Program-made: the position numbers and the translations under genes
NCBI GenBank assembly: GCA_026008535.1
Contig: BRKX01000018.1
Span: forward strand, 24,746,088 to 24,810,087
Origin: Perilla frutescens
Lineage: Eukaryota; Streptophyta; Magnoliopsida; Lamiales; Lamiaceae
DNA: 64,000 bases
Reading direction: 5' to 3'
Shown here: positions 26,172 to 39,400 of the stretch, piece after piece
Layout of the letters: every line of letters starts with the position of its first letter
Position numbering within the stretch: position 1 is the first letter of the stretch
The notes under the pieces: generated by a model
The model's input: the letters and a program-made list of their open reading frames with translations, nothing else
Database searches by the model: none
What the model was told of the DNA's origin: nothing

Positions 26172-26733
26172 TCAATCATCAATCTTAACCATTGGATTAA
26201 CACGAACAATGAAAACATCTTGACTACGTGTTATTCCGTGGTATTTTTCAAATATGAGAACATCTCCGCGCTTAATTTGTAAAAACTCAACAATATCAGT
26301 CCACCCTTTATTAAGTCGAATTAGGGTATTTGGCACCTCTTTTTTCTTTGATTCAATCATCCGGTGTTTGTATTCAACGTCCCATTCTTGGAATCCCTTC
26401 CAAGTTCTCATTTTAATCGTTCTTGACTCCACTCCAAATATCTCCCTAGCATTCATGGGCAAATACTACAAAGTATAAACAAAGATAATCAATACAGTTA
26501 GGTAATCATCAAATACTCTATTACTAAATTAGAGTTGGTGAATTTACCACTCGCCTATGATATTCACTCGAGGGGCACTCTACGTCAACATAACGCCCAT
26601 AAACTGAAATTTGAAAAAAAAAAGTAAGCTTCATAAAAAAATATTTCGCACTACACAATCCATCAATTTAATATTTCATACCTCCAGGAAATCGGGGACC
26701 TCTGTATGAAGTTGGATCATTTACTGGCTCCAT
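26172..26733 (-). CDS. Small B3-domain-like protein encoded inside the MULE
   Basis: Three exons (26733-26682, 26603-26548, 26465-26172) with GT-AG junctions and matching phases give an intact 402-bp frame, 133 aa. The second half looks like a B3 DNA-binding fold of the REM type: RTWKGFQEWDVEY, then LNKGWTDIVEFLQIKRGDVL followed by IFEKY. In B3 proteins the LxxGW...F...L..GD..xFE core forms the barrel. It lies convergent to Ulp1 gene copy A. The reading frame before the ATG is also open in its exon, so a further upstream exon is possible. It may have been captured from a host B3 gene or may be a regular element gene that binds element DNA. Neither role is shown by sequence alone. Confidence 0.7.
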
Positions 26734-26889
26734 TCTTTTTTTAGCAATTTCCTGTAAAAATACAAGATGAAGAAAGAATTGAAGATAGGTCTTGTAAAAA
26801 TACAAGATGAAGAAGGAATTGAAGATATATGAGCCAACTATACAGAAAGAGGCATTTATATAGACAAATAATTACTCAAAAAGGGCCGA

Positions 26890-27240
26890 AAACCTAAAAA
26901 ACTAGTGTGAATCCCGATAGCTTCACGATGGAATCCCGATCTTCTACGATCACGTTGAAGATCATTTTCCGATACTTTTGTCCTTGCTAATCAGATATGG
27001 GCCCCAAAACCTACCAATCTAGAGTGAATCCCGATAACTTCGCGATGGATTACCAATCATCTACCGATCACGTTGAAGATCATATTCCGATACTTTTGTC
27101 CTTGCTAACAAGAATGTGCCCCAAAACCTAAAAACCTAGTGTGAATCCCGATACCTTCACGATGGAATCCCGATTGTCTACCGATCACGTTGAAGATCAT
27201 ATTTCGATACTTTTGTCCTTGCTAATCAGATGTGGGCCCC
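26890..27240. repeat. Three tandem units of about 117 bp
   Basis: AGTGTGAATCCCGAT begins units near 26904, 27020 and 27138. Each continues through CACGATGGAATCCCGAT, GATCACGTTGAAGATCA and ACTTTTGTCCTTGCTAA to GGGCCCC. The units use the MULE's ATCCCGAT words and lie just before the CACTA insertion. Confidence 0.9.
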
Positions 27241-27289
27241 AGATGCAGCTCTCTTTTTTTATTACCAATAAACACTACTAAAAAAACGC

Positions 27290-27800
27290 ACATACATAAC
27301 GGTGATTAACCGTTATGTATGTCATTTTCAAACCGTTATATATAGTGGTGTTATGTATTCTACCTAGAATAGATGACGGTTAAAAACCGTTATGTATACT
27401 ACTTTAGATAACGGTTTTTAACCATTACAAAACCTTCATAAAGCGTTATGTATTCTTGACATAGATAACGCTTTTTTTGTAAAACCGTTATGTATTCTTC
27501 AATTAGATAACGCTTTGATATAAAACTGTTATGTATTCTCTCATTTAGATAACACTTTTATATTGAACCGTTACGTATTCTCACATTTAGATAACGCTTT
27601 TGTATAGAACCGTTATGTATTCTCATATTTATATAACGCTTTTGTATAGAACCGTTACGTATTCTCATATTTATATAACGCTTTTGTATTAAACTGTTAC
27701 GTATTCTCTTATTTAGATAACACCTTTGTATAGAACCGTTACGTATTCTCATATTTAGATAGCGCTTTTTTATTGAACCGTTACGTATAGTACTGTTGTG
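27290..27800. repeat. CACTA left subterminal repeat array
   Basis: About ten copies of an AACCGTTAxGTATTCTCATAT...ATAACGCTTTTGTAT unit of 40-50 bp, partly inverted, lie here. The mirror array is at about 31470-31800. Periodic reading frames across it (RIRNGSIQKRYxNM) are products of the repeat. Confidence 0.9.
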
Positions 27801-29520
27801 AAGAATTTATTAATTAAAAATAAAATGAATTTTTAAATTTTAAATAATCTAAATAATATTTCAAACTCAACACTAAAATGTAAAGTCATTATAATAACAA
27901 GACATTATCCAAGTATCAATATTAAAATGCAGAAGAAAATTCAACACTAGTTCAATACATAATAAGAAGAATTCATCCAAGTATCAATATTTAAATAAAA
28001 AAAAGAAGAAGAAGAAATAACCATAATGTTCTTTGGTGCGGAAGTAATGAACGAGCTGAAATTCTCGAGTTTCTTCACAAATTCAACAACATTTTAAAAC
28101 ATTCCTGCAACCTATATAAAAAATAACATTGCAAAAATCAACAAATAATAGCAATATATGCCGGGTAAAATACAAAAAAGAGTGAAGGAAAAAATTGATT
28201 AAACGCGTGAAATAAATCAACATTGAACAACTTAATTATTGGTGCAAAAAAAATAATTACTTACAAAATACAATTGGATGATATTGTCTACTGCTTGCTT
28301 CAGCTTGGTCTTTTTCTCATTGCCTGTGATTCAGCCATATTAATTTAATAAAATAATTAAGTCATATTAATTACCATTTAAGGGAATTTTCAGCATTTTG
28401 CAATTGCAATACGACTTTTAAACTGTTACAATTACAATACTGACAGTCAGCTTTTTGTCAAAACGATGTAGTTTGATTTTATTAGAAAAATAATTCTATA
28501 GCAGTTTTAAAAGCATCACATATTATTATTTGTCTACAAACTCGTACAATTTTTAATGCCTTTAATTAACAGAGTTTTAAGTATGCTAATGCACGGCATC
28601 ATTATCATTAACACAAAACCATTATCATTATCCTGTAGTAGTATAGTTTGGCTATGGACCAAGAAGTTGCTTCAACGGATCACAATTATCTACATTTGTA
28701 TATTGACAACGATTCAAGAATAAACATGATCAAATAAATTCTCACAACAGGATTCAGTAACTATATATACGAGTCCTTAAAAAGACAGTAGATAGATAAA
28801 AAAATTTATGAATCAGACACTTTGATAATCACAAGAAATACCTCACAACTTCGATTATTATTAATATCATTTTTAATATTTTGTACTCTGGTAGAGAAAA
28901 GCCAACCTGATAAATTAAATATTTATGCAATAAATGCACCAGGTAAGCTTCTTTAATTTGGAGATCTATCAAATTTAAATACAAAGCTTTCAACCCTGTT
29001 TATGAACCAATGTAATTCTATATGATACAAATGGCTTTACATCTTCTCAACTTAAAAGCCTTTGGTGTCAATTCCTAAGGCCAACAGAAACTACCAAAAA
29101 CATGTATACGAAAATCTGTAGATACACAAAATTCAAGAAAATCTGGGAGAAAATATGTAGGAAAATGTAGATACATGCATGCATGAAATAGAGGATCTTA
29201 TTGAGTTGATTGGAGGTGGGAGATAAACTAATATGCATAAATATCATCATCTTTTGCTAGACATATATCTGATTTAAGTTGTTGACCTGGAACAAGAAAT
29301 TCGTAAGTTGGTTCGTGCTTCAGTAGCTCTCGTTCTTGTTGAGCTTACCGCTTCAGGCACAACCTGATAAAACTTGCAATTTCATAGAACATAAAAGCAT
29401 AGCATGTTGGTGAAAAAGAAATTTAGGGCTCTCAGAAATCGATAGCTGATAGACTAAGAAAGTGCATTCTAGACCAGTAGAGAGGCAAATTTCATTCTCT
29501 AAATAGATATGTTAATTTCC

Positions 29521-29712
29521 TCAAGTATTAGGTGAGAATCGAGCAAGAAGAACAAACTTCCATCCGTCCCGCTCAACTCCCCTCGACAACACATGAAAGT
29601 ACTTATTTTTCTGCACCCATTGAGCTGCAGATCCAGAACTTTTAAAGACAAGTCTGCCATGAAAACACAGATGAAAGCAGATCAGATTGGCAGAAAACTT
29701 ATACAGAAGCAC
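29521..29712 (-). pseudogene. Captured exon of a SNARE-associated Golgi (VTT/TVP38-like) protein
   Basis: The frame contains RLVFKSSGSAAQWVQKNKYF then SRGVERDGWKFVLLARFSP, which I recognise as the conserved part of the VTT (SNARE_assoc/DedA) domain of plant TVP38-like membrane proteins. The similarity stops after ARFSP and a stop follows, so it is a fragment. An intron acceptor (CATGGCAG) precedes the segment. It lies inside the CACTA element and so looks like a transduplicated host exon. Confidence 0.65.
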
Positions 29713-30129
29713 CCAGACATACAGACAGATTGAAGTGTAGACAGCAGATGCTAAATGTAATGTACATTAATCTAATAAGGTTAGCATGAAAATGAATAGC
29801 AACTTTGCGAGCTTCTGCCACTAACTGAAATTTTCTTCCTTATATTTCTTCAATCCATTGAAGTAGAAGATACTACAAAATATCTTACATGGGCAACCAT
29901 ATAAACAACAGTAGACACGTCACACTGCCTTCTAAAATAAAAAAAAAATCACACTGCCTTCTAAAATAAAAAACAAATTTAGCATCAAAATGATATAAAA
30001 TGCTTCTTCAGTTGAACAGTTCAAATATTCACATTTATTAAACTAGATGGTTCACATAAATATTCAAAAGAAAAGCCACTGCAGATTGTGACACATAACC
30101 ACGACTATTTTGCAACTCAACTGGTTTTC

Positions 30130-30240
30130 CTATCTTCATTTCATCCATCCCCGTCCCCCGATGCATCTATTCCAAGATCTTCAAAGAGTTGATGGCCGAG
30201 ATCAGTCGATTCAAGAGAAGTTTTCAAATCAACATCTAGG
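30130..30240 (-). pseudogene. Possible captured C-terminal exon, gene unknown
   Basis: After a CACCTAG acceptor the minus strand reads DVDLKTSLESTDLGHQLFED and then LGIDASGDGDG and a stop. The acidic, codon-like composition differs from the surrounding AT-rich DNA. The parent gene was not recognised. It may be a second host fragment in the same CACTA element. Confidence 0.4.
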
Positions 30241-30824
30241 TGCCGGTGCACATCAAGCATCATAAATCATAAAATTGTATATGCAGCGCAGTTAAAAAAT
30301 CCAAATTTGCTACTATATCCATGAAAGTTTCTTGCTTGAGCTTTTACCTAGAACTTTTCTCCCAGAAAATGAAATAAGCAAGAAATTCTACTGTTAACTA
30401 ACTTATTCAACAACATAAAATCTGACCTCCAAATCAGAATCAAATACAATAGAATCAAACAACTATCATTTTCTTTTCGGCACACATTAGTCTTACTCTA
30501 ATCGATATAACATAAGCAGACAACACAACATGACCATATTTTTTTTATCTTTCTACAACTACACAGCCCTAAAGAAGCTCAACAGCAAATAGCAGGCAAT
30601 TATCTGATTTAATTTAATTTTAAATATTCACATATCGCTAACCTCCCCCATTTTTCTGAATCCTTATACACACTGTTTTCCATCCCAATTCAACTCTAAA
30701 TTAGTTGAATTATGTCATTGATTATGTCAAGAACAACTCATGAAACAATCTTATCGTCCCAAATCACCCAGATTCAGAGTGCGAAGAAGAAGAAGATACA
30801 GATTCTGAGCCCGAGTTTAACAAA

Positions 30825-31245
30825 TTACCTGATATTGCTTCACCGGACTTGCAATTGTCAACCTCTGCCTCGTCGGAAGATGATTCCGACTAAGACAGCC
30901 TCCTGATCTCTCGATTGTGTATGCAGAAACCCCAAGTTGCCTCCGCTTCAGCTCGGTCAACAGATCGGCACGACAATAGCAATACTTCCGCTTTTGATGC
31001 CGTCGCAGCCTTCTTTGCCAAAAGCCAGTCATCGCCGACGCCATTCCCTCTCACGGCCAGTCATGGATGCCCGAATCTGCAAGCCTGCAGACCTCCTGAG
31101 GCTTAGCGAACTCCGGCGAACCCAAATGACCCTCCTATCTGTGAAAAGTCGGTAAAGAATGTCTTAATTTCTCAAATCGCAAGTTCGCGATCGTCTCCTT
31201 TCTCCTCGAGAGAAAACCTCCGCCGTCGATCGGAGTCGTGTCCTC
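30825..31245 (-). pseudogene. Possible captured 5' exon(s) in the CACTA element
   Basis: The stretch has much higher GC than its surroundings. On the minus strand it holds a frame starting MEMEDTTPIDGGG at about 31245, stopped near the CTTTACCGACTTTTC boundary, and a downstream segment with an acidic SESSSDEAEVDN phrase ending at a CAG/GTAATTT donor near 30829. This resembles the 5' exon of a host gene, now broken. Family unknown. Confidence 0.4.
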
Positions 31246-32542
31246 CATCTCCATCAACTAGTACTCTTAACACCTTCCCGGCATCTGAGTACCGGCAGCT
31301 TGAGAGGGAAGAGAGAGTGTAACTAGGTTGAAATCGATTTGGCGGATTGGACTTGGGGGAATTTTAGGGCTTTTGAATTTGAAAAACTACAACGAGAGGT
31401 CTTATGTTCAACCTCTTTTAGGACATTTTTAATTTTTTTACTTTTTTTTATTTTGAAATAAAAGTAATATTTATATATAACGGTTTCTCATGAACCGTAA
31501 TATATTCTATGTATCACCCATATATAATGCTACGTAACAGTAACTAACCGTTATTAAATAAAACACGCACATATGTAACGGTTTTACAATAAACCGTTAC
31601 CTATAGTCGCACGCACATAGATAATGGTATTATAAATATCGTTATGTATACTACACAAATACATAACGGTAATATAAATACCGTTACATATATGAGTGTT
31701 TACACGCACATACATAACGATTTTTTTAAAAACCGTTACGTATACATAGTTCGTAACGGTTTTAGCTTAAAACCATTATGTATTTAGTGTTATGTATCTG
31801 CATTTTTTTAGTAGTGAAAGTTGTACTTATTGAGTCAACACACCATGCCAACAATATGCCCATTCACATCAACTTTTTATATTTCTGTACACATCCCATT
31901 TGTTATTTACTAGAAAACGATAACAAATTTAAAAAAAAATTGAATCGATTTGACCTGTGGACGAATATGCAAGCATACGTTTCATGCTTGTTTGAGTAAT
32001 AGTAATGATATTTCCTGATAAAAAAGGGAGATGGGTCAACTATTCTAATTCAAATCTCATCTCTAACTTTGGGTTGGATCAAATTTTATGTAGATTGGAC
32101 GAAATTTTATGTGTTTATTTCAAGAAATTAGATCAAATAGTAAAACCTAATTATATGTCTATATATATACAAATCATTGAATGGTTGGCATGAATCGACC
32201 GTAATACATGACAATTAGGGATTCCTTTCTTTTTTTTTTTGTAATTTGATGAATTTATTTTTAATTGAATGTTAAAAATGATAAATATATCTCACGTGTA
32301 ATCTTTTATATATATATATATATATAAAAGAGAAATTAATATTTTAATTGAATGATATTAATTGTATTAATATTACTAAATTCTACGCTGAACAATTTTA
32401 ATTTAGAATATGCTAATATGAATGGCAATTAACACTGGATTGAAACGTCAACAATCACTCACAGCAAATATTAGAATTAACATTAAAAACTATATAATAG
32501 TGCACAGTTCTGAAAAACTAGAAAAACTTAAGAACATACACA

Positions 32543-33153
32543 TTACATTAAAATCCATCGCAAGAACATACACATTACATTCAAATCCATCGCTTTAATC
32601 AGTGTCGCTCTCGCTCGCCTGAAAAGGATTGAGGTCATCGTCGGGAACGATGGGTGACTCTCGGTCTCAAACAAGTTCGTCAAGGCCCGGTAGTGTGGCT
32701 CACCGTTATCTCGATAGACGGTCGTCAACGGATTCATTTGCATAGTCAATGAAAAATTATTGTGATATTTAACCTCTTTGCGATTAATTGGAGAGCATGT
32801 CATTATAGGTAGGGAACCTCTACAAAACGTGTCCATGTGTCTTCCAGCACATAGAACTTGTTGTTCTTGCGACTCCAATGAAACTCGGCCGGAGTGTAGT
32901 CCCACAAAAGTTTCAAAGTCTCATACCGCATCGTGAGCATGACGACATGCACCGTGTACCACTCGACACCATATTCCTTAGAGAATTCTTTGTTGATGAT
33001 CGTACGAACATTGGAAATGGCCATGTTATTGTCCTCGAACCCGACCACCCACACTCCGGCCTCCTTTTGCTGGAGTAGCTCGTTCACGACACGGGCTTTA
33101 AGCCTCTCCGTCCACTGTGAGTCGTAGAAATATGCTTCTTGAGGTGGCGCCAT
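32543..33153 (-). pseudogene. Myb/SANT-like (PF12776-type) gene, broken or spliced
   Basis: The first frame (33153-32803, 116 aa) begins MAPPQEAYFYDSQWTERLKA and shows the spaced aromatic pattern of plant Myb/SANT-like domains, ending near NKFYVLEDTWTRFVEVPYL. The expected continuation (NPLTTVYRDNGEPHYRALTN) is in the overlapping frame 32905-32543, so either a short intron or a frameshift intervenes. No standard donor/acceptor pair is obvious. These domains resemble trihelix/Myb DNA-binding folds found in transposon accessory proteins. It lies in the giant MULE, between the CACTA insertion and the tandem repeats. Confidence 0.6.
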
Positions 33154-33344
33154 TTGTGGGTGAATTTAAGAAGGAGATGCGTGTGTTGGGTGCGAATTAG
33201 AGCTTTAATGGAGTACCTGCCGATATAAGATCGCGCATATTGACAAATAATTGCATACTAAATGGAATATATTCCCTACCTTTTAAAGACTTCATGTAAT
33301 AATAGTTATTATACATATACATATACCATAACATTTTATAGTTT

Positions 33345-33510
33345 AGGGTAATCCCTTTGACATCACGATCGAGATCCAGATCAGTTCTGAAATGCCGACA
33401 TGTTCACGTTCGGGATATGGCCGAATTTAGGGTAATCCCTTTGACATCACGATCGAGATCCCGATCGGTTTTGAAATGCCGACATGTTCACGTTCGGGAT
33501 ATGGCTGAAT
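33345..33510. repeat. Direct duplication of about 82 bp
   Basis: TTTAGGGTAATCCCTTTGACATCACGATCGAGATCC through GTTCGGGATATGGC occurs twice in tandem. It carries the MULE's ATCGGGAT-related words and creates a duplicated peptide in an open frame that is not a gene. Confidence 0.9.
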
Positions 33511-33974
33511 ATGGTCTCCTAAATACTATAGAATTAATTAATTTGTAATTATCAGACGTGCGCCCTTTAAGGTAGGCGTTTTGAATTTTTGAATATTTTT
33601 GAGAAATTTGGATTACACGGGCACGCAGATTCGGATGTGGGCCCCTGGGTCAGCTTTTTGTATTTTCAATGTGATTCTCTTCTTCTTATCCTTGGACTAT
33701 TTGCAAAAGACACAATTTTTTTTGAACTCTTTTTAAACACAAAAACACACATGAACAATCATCAATCCCTTTCTTAAAAAAAATTGTTTTTTAGGGTTTC
33801 CTACCATCCCGACAAAGGGACCGATCGTGAGCCAGACAAAGTTACTACAAGTATGGCGTCTACAAGTCTGCAACAACAATATAACGAAGATGTTAGCCTC
33901 AATTTAATTATTAAAATTACTTGATTTTCAAGAAGGATGTCTAAGTATGGAACCTAATTGTCTTTTTTTTTTTA

Positions 33975-36420
33975 ATTAATTTTTTTTGTTTGAATCAGGA
34001 TCCCGTTGTTAAGACCGATCGCTTCACGATTGTAGTTCCGCTCACAAATCCGATCGGGCACTCGGTCCGGATCCCGATCATATTTGCCTTCTATCTTAGC
34101 CTTTTTTATTTTTTTTATTTTTTACACTCTAATATTCAATATTTATATGTAATTTCTCAATTGAAAATATTTAAATATATTGAAATCGCACAAGAGTTGG
34201 ATTTAATTTGATGATTAAGTCATTAGATCTATACATTTATTCTTCTACATAGTACCTCCATATGTTTGTTCAAGGGAGGATAGGCTCTTCTAGTTTGGAT
34301 TTGTAAGTTTGTGTTGTCTTAAATTGGGCACTTGGATGGTTTTTAATATTTTTCCAAGTTTTAATGAGATGTGCAAGTTGAACAGGTTACTAATTGAAGT
34401 TTGGAAATTAGCACAATCCTAGTTTTTGCAATATTTTTGATTTTTGAATCGGGATCCCGTTGTCCAAACTAATCATTTCACGATCAGAAAGGCGATCAAA
34501 AATGCGATCGGTCACTGCATCGGGATCCCGATCGTGTTTGCCTTTTATCTTAATCTTTTTGTTTTTTATATTTTTTACACTCTAATATTCAATGTTTTAT
34601 ATGTAATTCTCAAATACAAATGTTTAAATATATTTAAATCGCACAAGAGTTGGATTTAATTTGATGATTAAGTCATTAGATCTATACATCTATTCTTCTA
34701 CATAATACCTCCATATGTTTGTTCAATGGATGATAGGCTCTTTTAGTTTGGATTTGTAAGTTTGTGTTGTCTTAAATTGGGCACTTGGATGGTTTTTAAT
34801 ATTTTTCCAAGTTTTAATGAGATGTGCAAGTTGAACAGGTTACTAATTGAAGTTTGGAAATTATCACAATCCTAGTTTTTGCAATATTTTTTATTTTTGA
34901 ATCGGTATCCCGTTGTCCAAACCGATCGTTTCACGATCGGAAAGGCGATCGGAAATGTGATCGGTCACTGCATCGAGATCCCGATCGTGTTTGCCTTTTA
35001 TCTTAATCTTTTTGTTTTTTATATTTTTTACACTCTAATATTCAAAGTTTTATATGTAATTCTCAAATACAAATGTTTAAATATATTGAAAATCGCACAA
35101 GAGTTAGATTTAATTTGATGATTAAGTCATTAGATCTATACATCTATTCTTCTACATAATACCTCCATATGTTTGTTCAAGGGGGGATATTCGCTCTAGT
35201 TTGGATTTGTAAGTTTGTGTTGTCTTAAATTGGGCACTTGGATGGTTTTTAATATTTTTCCAAGTTTTAATGAGATGTGCAAGTTGAACATGTTATTTCT
35301 TGAAGTTTGGAAATTAGCACAATCCCAGTTTTTGCAATATTTTTGATTTTTGAATCGGGATCCCGTTGTCCAAACCGATCATTTCACGATCGGAAAGGCG
35401 ATCGGAAATGCGATCGGTCACTGCATCGGGATCCCGATCGTGTTTGCCTTTTATCTTAATCTTTTTATTTTTTATATTTTTTACACTCTAATGTTCAATG
35501 TTTTATATATAATTCTTAAATACAAATGTTTAAATATATTTAAATCGCACAAGAGTTGGATTTAATTTGATGATTAAGTCATTAGATCTATACATCTATT
35601 CTTCTACATAATACCTCCATATGTTGTTCAAGGGAGGATAGGCTCTTCTGATTTGTATTTGTAAGTTTGTGTTGTCCTAAATTGGGCACTTGGATGGTTT
35701 TTAATATTTTTCCAAGTTTTACTGAGATGTGCAAGTTGAACAGGTTACTAATTGAAGTTTGGAAATTAGCACAATCCTAATTTTTGCAATATTTTTGATT
35801 TTTGAATCGGGATCCCTTGTCCAAACTGATCGTTTCACGATCGGGCATCCGATCGTGAAACGATCATTTTCTAGATCGGTATACGATCGGTCAAAGAACG
35901 GGATCCCATCGGTCACTCGATCGGAATCCTGATCGTGTTCGTCTTTTATCCCATCTTTTTGTTTTATATTATTTACACTCTAATATTTAATATATTATAA
36001 TATAGAATTCCAAATGTTTAAATTTATCTAAATTGCGCAAGAGTTGGATTTAATTCGATGATTTTAATTTGTGCAATATTTGTGAGTCAATCGGATCCCG
36101 TTATTAGGACCGATCATTTCACTATAGAGTATATATCGAAAATCTGATCGGTTACTGACCAGGATCTCGATCAAGTTTGCCTTTTATCCAAATATTTTTT
36201 GTGTTTTTATATTGTTTACACTCTAATATTCAATGTTTTATATTTAAGTCTCAATTCAAAATGTTTAAATTTATTTAAGTTTGATTTGATTTGATGATTT
36301 TATATGTGCATTATTTGTGATTTTTAATCTGGAACCCGATATGAGAACCATTGAGTTCACGATGTGATTACCGATCGAAAATAACGATCGAAAGAAAACC
36401 TACAATGTACATTATATTTT
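33975..36420. repeat. Tandem array: about five units of 453 bp plus two partial units
   Basis: Each unit opens with GAATCGGGATCCCGTTGTCC, followed by CGATCGTTTCACGATCGG..GCGATCGG and ATCCCGATCGTGTTTGCC, then about 350 bp of AT-rich sequence. Unit starts fall near 34000, 34446, 34899, 35352 and 35805, and shorter units near 36094 and 36325. Spacing of the middle units is 453 bp. Four nearly identical 71-79-aa open frames are repeat artefacts. The array sits immediately upstream of Ulp1 gene copy B. Confidence 0.95.
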
Positions 36421-36434
36421 AAATATATTTTGCA

Positions 36435-39400
36435 GCCATCATAGGAGTGGAAAAGGTTCGGAGTGCAGGGGACGGAGTCCAACATCAATCTTTACTACAA
36501 GCCTAGTATATGGATGACAATACGAAAGACGTTACTCAGAATCGGTCAGGACCCGTTGCTCGATAGGTTCAAAGCCAGGTGCTTTGGACATTTTATGAGA
36601 TGGAGAGAAGGCCCCAACTGTTGCAAGGCATTGCACGCATTGATGGTTCGTGAGATCAGCATTCCTGGTAAACCGCAACATGAGGTATGGTTTCGTATTG
36701 GTGGGAATCATATTAGGTTCTCCTTTCCAGAATATGCCCTTGTCATCGGACTAGAGTTTGGGCCTTCCACATTTGATACGAATTCAGAGTACGACTTGTC
36801 CGAAGTTGGTGTGTTTGGAAGATTCTGTGGAGGTAGACCAATTGCTATAAAGGACTTGTTTGATATCTTCAAAGAAAGACATGTAAATGGTGCTGATGAA
36901 AATGATTACTTAAAAGTGGCAAATATTTTAGCATTGTATTGTTTCGGGTTAGGATTTGATATATCAAGAAAGGTTGAGAGTTTTGCTTGGGCTTTGGTAG
37001 AGGATTTGGATGCGTGGAACAACTTTCCATGGGGTGCCTACACCTACACATCATTGCTACACTATATTTCAATATTACCAAAGACAAGGAAGGGATGTGG
37101 GACGAAGTACCATTTCTATGGTCCAGTGTGGGCTCTTCAGGTATATTATTGACTAATTTTTTTTAAAACTCATTAATTTTTTAATGAATTGATGATTATA
37201 TTTACGTTTAAAAAAGAATATAATGGTGATTCCATACCCCTTTCCAGATTTGGGCATATGAGGCCATCCCAGAATTTGGGACACCTGTTGCTAGAAAGGA
37301 CAAGCCGGATAGGTTGCCTCGATGTTTGAGATGGTTTTTTGTGAGGGCAAGAGCAACCGATTTCCACGTATTGCTTAATCAAGAGGTATATATATATATA
37401 TTTTTTTTTTTTTACTAAATCTAAGTGTAATGATAAATGATATTAATAGATAAAAATATGATTCGACTCATTCAATATTAAAAAAATGTGCAGATTGAGT
37501 GTTATAAGACGTTGACTGTAGAGGATGTTGAACAAGAGCGTCTTTATTGGTGTAGCATTCATTGTGCTCAACCAATGGGGGCTTCATTCCATACCCCATT
37601 CAATCCGGTTGCTCCACATCATGATCCTGATCAAAAGCGGGGTAAACACAAGAGACCGCATCAGACACGACCAGGCTCTTCAAGCAGTGGTGATTTCGAT
37701 AGACGTCGTAGTTCTCTTATTGCATCAATTAAGGAGGCATTGATGCCCAATATCATTCGTTACTTGAAGAATGATCTGATTGTCGATGTGAAAGATTCAC
37801 TGCTACCAGACTTGAAGGAGTTTATTCAATCACTCAAGTGTGGTTCTAGACGATCAGCCTCTCATCACAGCCCTCACCACATATCACCTATTCGACCATC
37901 ATCCTGTAGACATGATGAGGGCAGTCATGTTAGTCATCACCCTGAGATGGCTAGGAGATCTTTGCACGTAGATGATGACAACACTCGTACACCTCATCTG
38001 GTAAAGGATACTTCGAGAAGATCTCTACAGATTGACACTCAGATAAAGCCTCGAGAGAGGACCCATGATCGGTGTTCTCATCAAGTGGAGGATTTTTTGA
38101 GGAAAGATATAGCCTTATCCACTCGTGAAATAGGTGTGGATGAGGAGGTTGATCAAGTTGTTCTGCATGCGGAGCCAAACGCACCAGATTTCACTGAAAA
38201 AACGGCCTCAGAGGATGAAGAAGACTTCGGCGCACTTGTCTTCGCCTTTTCTCAGTCAGGCACCACCCACTCTTAGTTTGAGATTAAAAACTGTCTATAT
38301 TGAGTTCAAAAAACTCGGACCAAGAATATGAGTTAATTTTCAAACTAGGATGCTACTCAAGATGTCATTTTTCCAAAGGATTGAAGATTATAACACGGAC
38401 ATGCGACAAGAGGTAAGTTTTTTTCCAATTTATTCTAAATCTAGATAATATTCATGATTATATTTTCGATCGGGATCCCAATCTTGAAATAAAACAGATC
38501 CCGGACGATCGTGCTCGTAATATCGATAAAAACCCGATGATATCTCGATCGTGATCGTAATCCCGATCCCGCTCCCGATCGTGATCCCAGACGTGATCCC
38601 GATAAAGATTAATATAACGATCCCGATCGTGATCTTGATCCCGGACGTGATCCCGATAGAGTTCAATATAACAATCCCGATGGCGATCCTGATCGAATCC
38701 CGATCAATAACTTAATTAATATTTTCAATTTTCAGGAGATTGAAATCTATACGGCAGTGTTGAACCGTAAATTGTTGACCGGCCAACACATACTCCCGAT
38801 GGTCACCGCCGACAATACACGATTAGTTAGCCCGAATTTCTTTGTAAGTTAATTATGTAGCACATTCTTAAGAATACATTACTTTAATAATAATATAATC
38901 GATTATGTTGATGTCTCTGTGTTTATTTTGGTTGTATATCACAGATTGTCTTGGCGGAGGAATGGAATAACACTTTTAATCCATCTACCTTGAAATACAA
39001 TGTTGGAGATTGAGAACCTCCATCTGGATTAAAGTGGGAGATCACACGGGCGGGAGATGATGAATCAAGAGCTTGGTGGAATGCAATACATGTAAGATAT
39101 GAATTATTTATTATTTAACATCTTTGTTAATTAAAAAAATAAACATAGCGAATTTTTTTTAACATTTTTTCTTTAAATTAGATCATCATTGTATGCCTCA
39201 TCAATGCGCATTGGGTCACAGTGTGAATTAGTTTGAGTGAGTGGCGGGTTGTTCTATACGACTCATTGGCATACAATTTGGATGACTCGACTCGTGAATT
39301 CAGAAAAACCCAAATGATGCCACTGACTCGCTTGTTGGATCGGCTCCTTACTACTTGCGAGTATTGGGAAAGAAACATATTTGGTATGCAGCGTTGTAAG

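Larger units (their letters stand above)
27273..31816. mobile_element. Non-autonomous CACTA (En/Spm) element nested in the MULE
   Basis: The left end is CACTACTAAAAAAACGCA and the right end is TTTTTTTAGTAGTG, a classic CACTA inverted repeat. AAA flanks both sides (27270-27272 and 31817-31819), giving the expected 3-bp duplication. Both subterminal zones are arrays of ACCGTTATGTAT/ATAACGGTTT words, the usual CACTA transposase-binding arrangement. No CACTA transposase frame is present in the 4.5 kb, so it must depend on another copy. Confidence 0.92.

Noticed and set aside
27480..27800. Regularly spaced short repeats resembling a CRISPR array
   Set aside because: This is a plant nuclear sequence; the repeats and spacers are all similar and form the subterminal array of a CACTA element.
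34444..35565. Repeated 71-79-aa hydrophobic open frames that look like a small gene family
   Set aside because: They are the same segment of a 453-bp tandem DNA repeat, start within palindromic motif clusters, and are absent from the other units.
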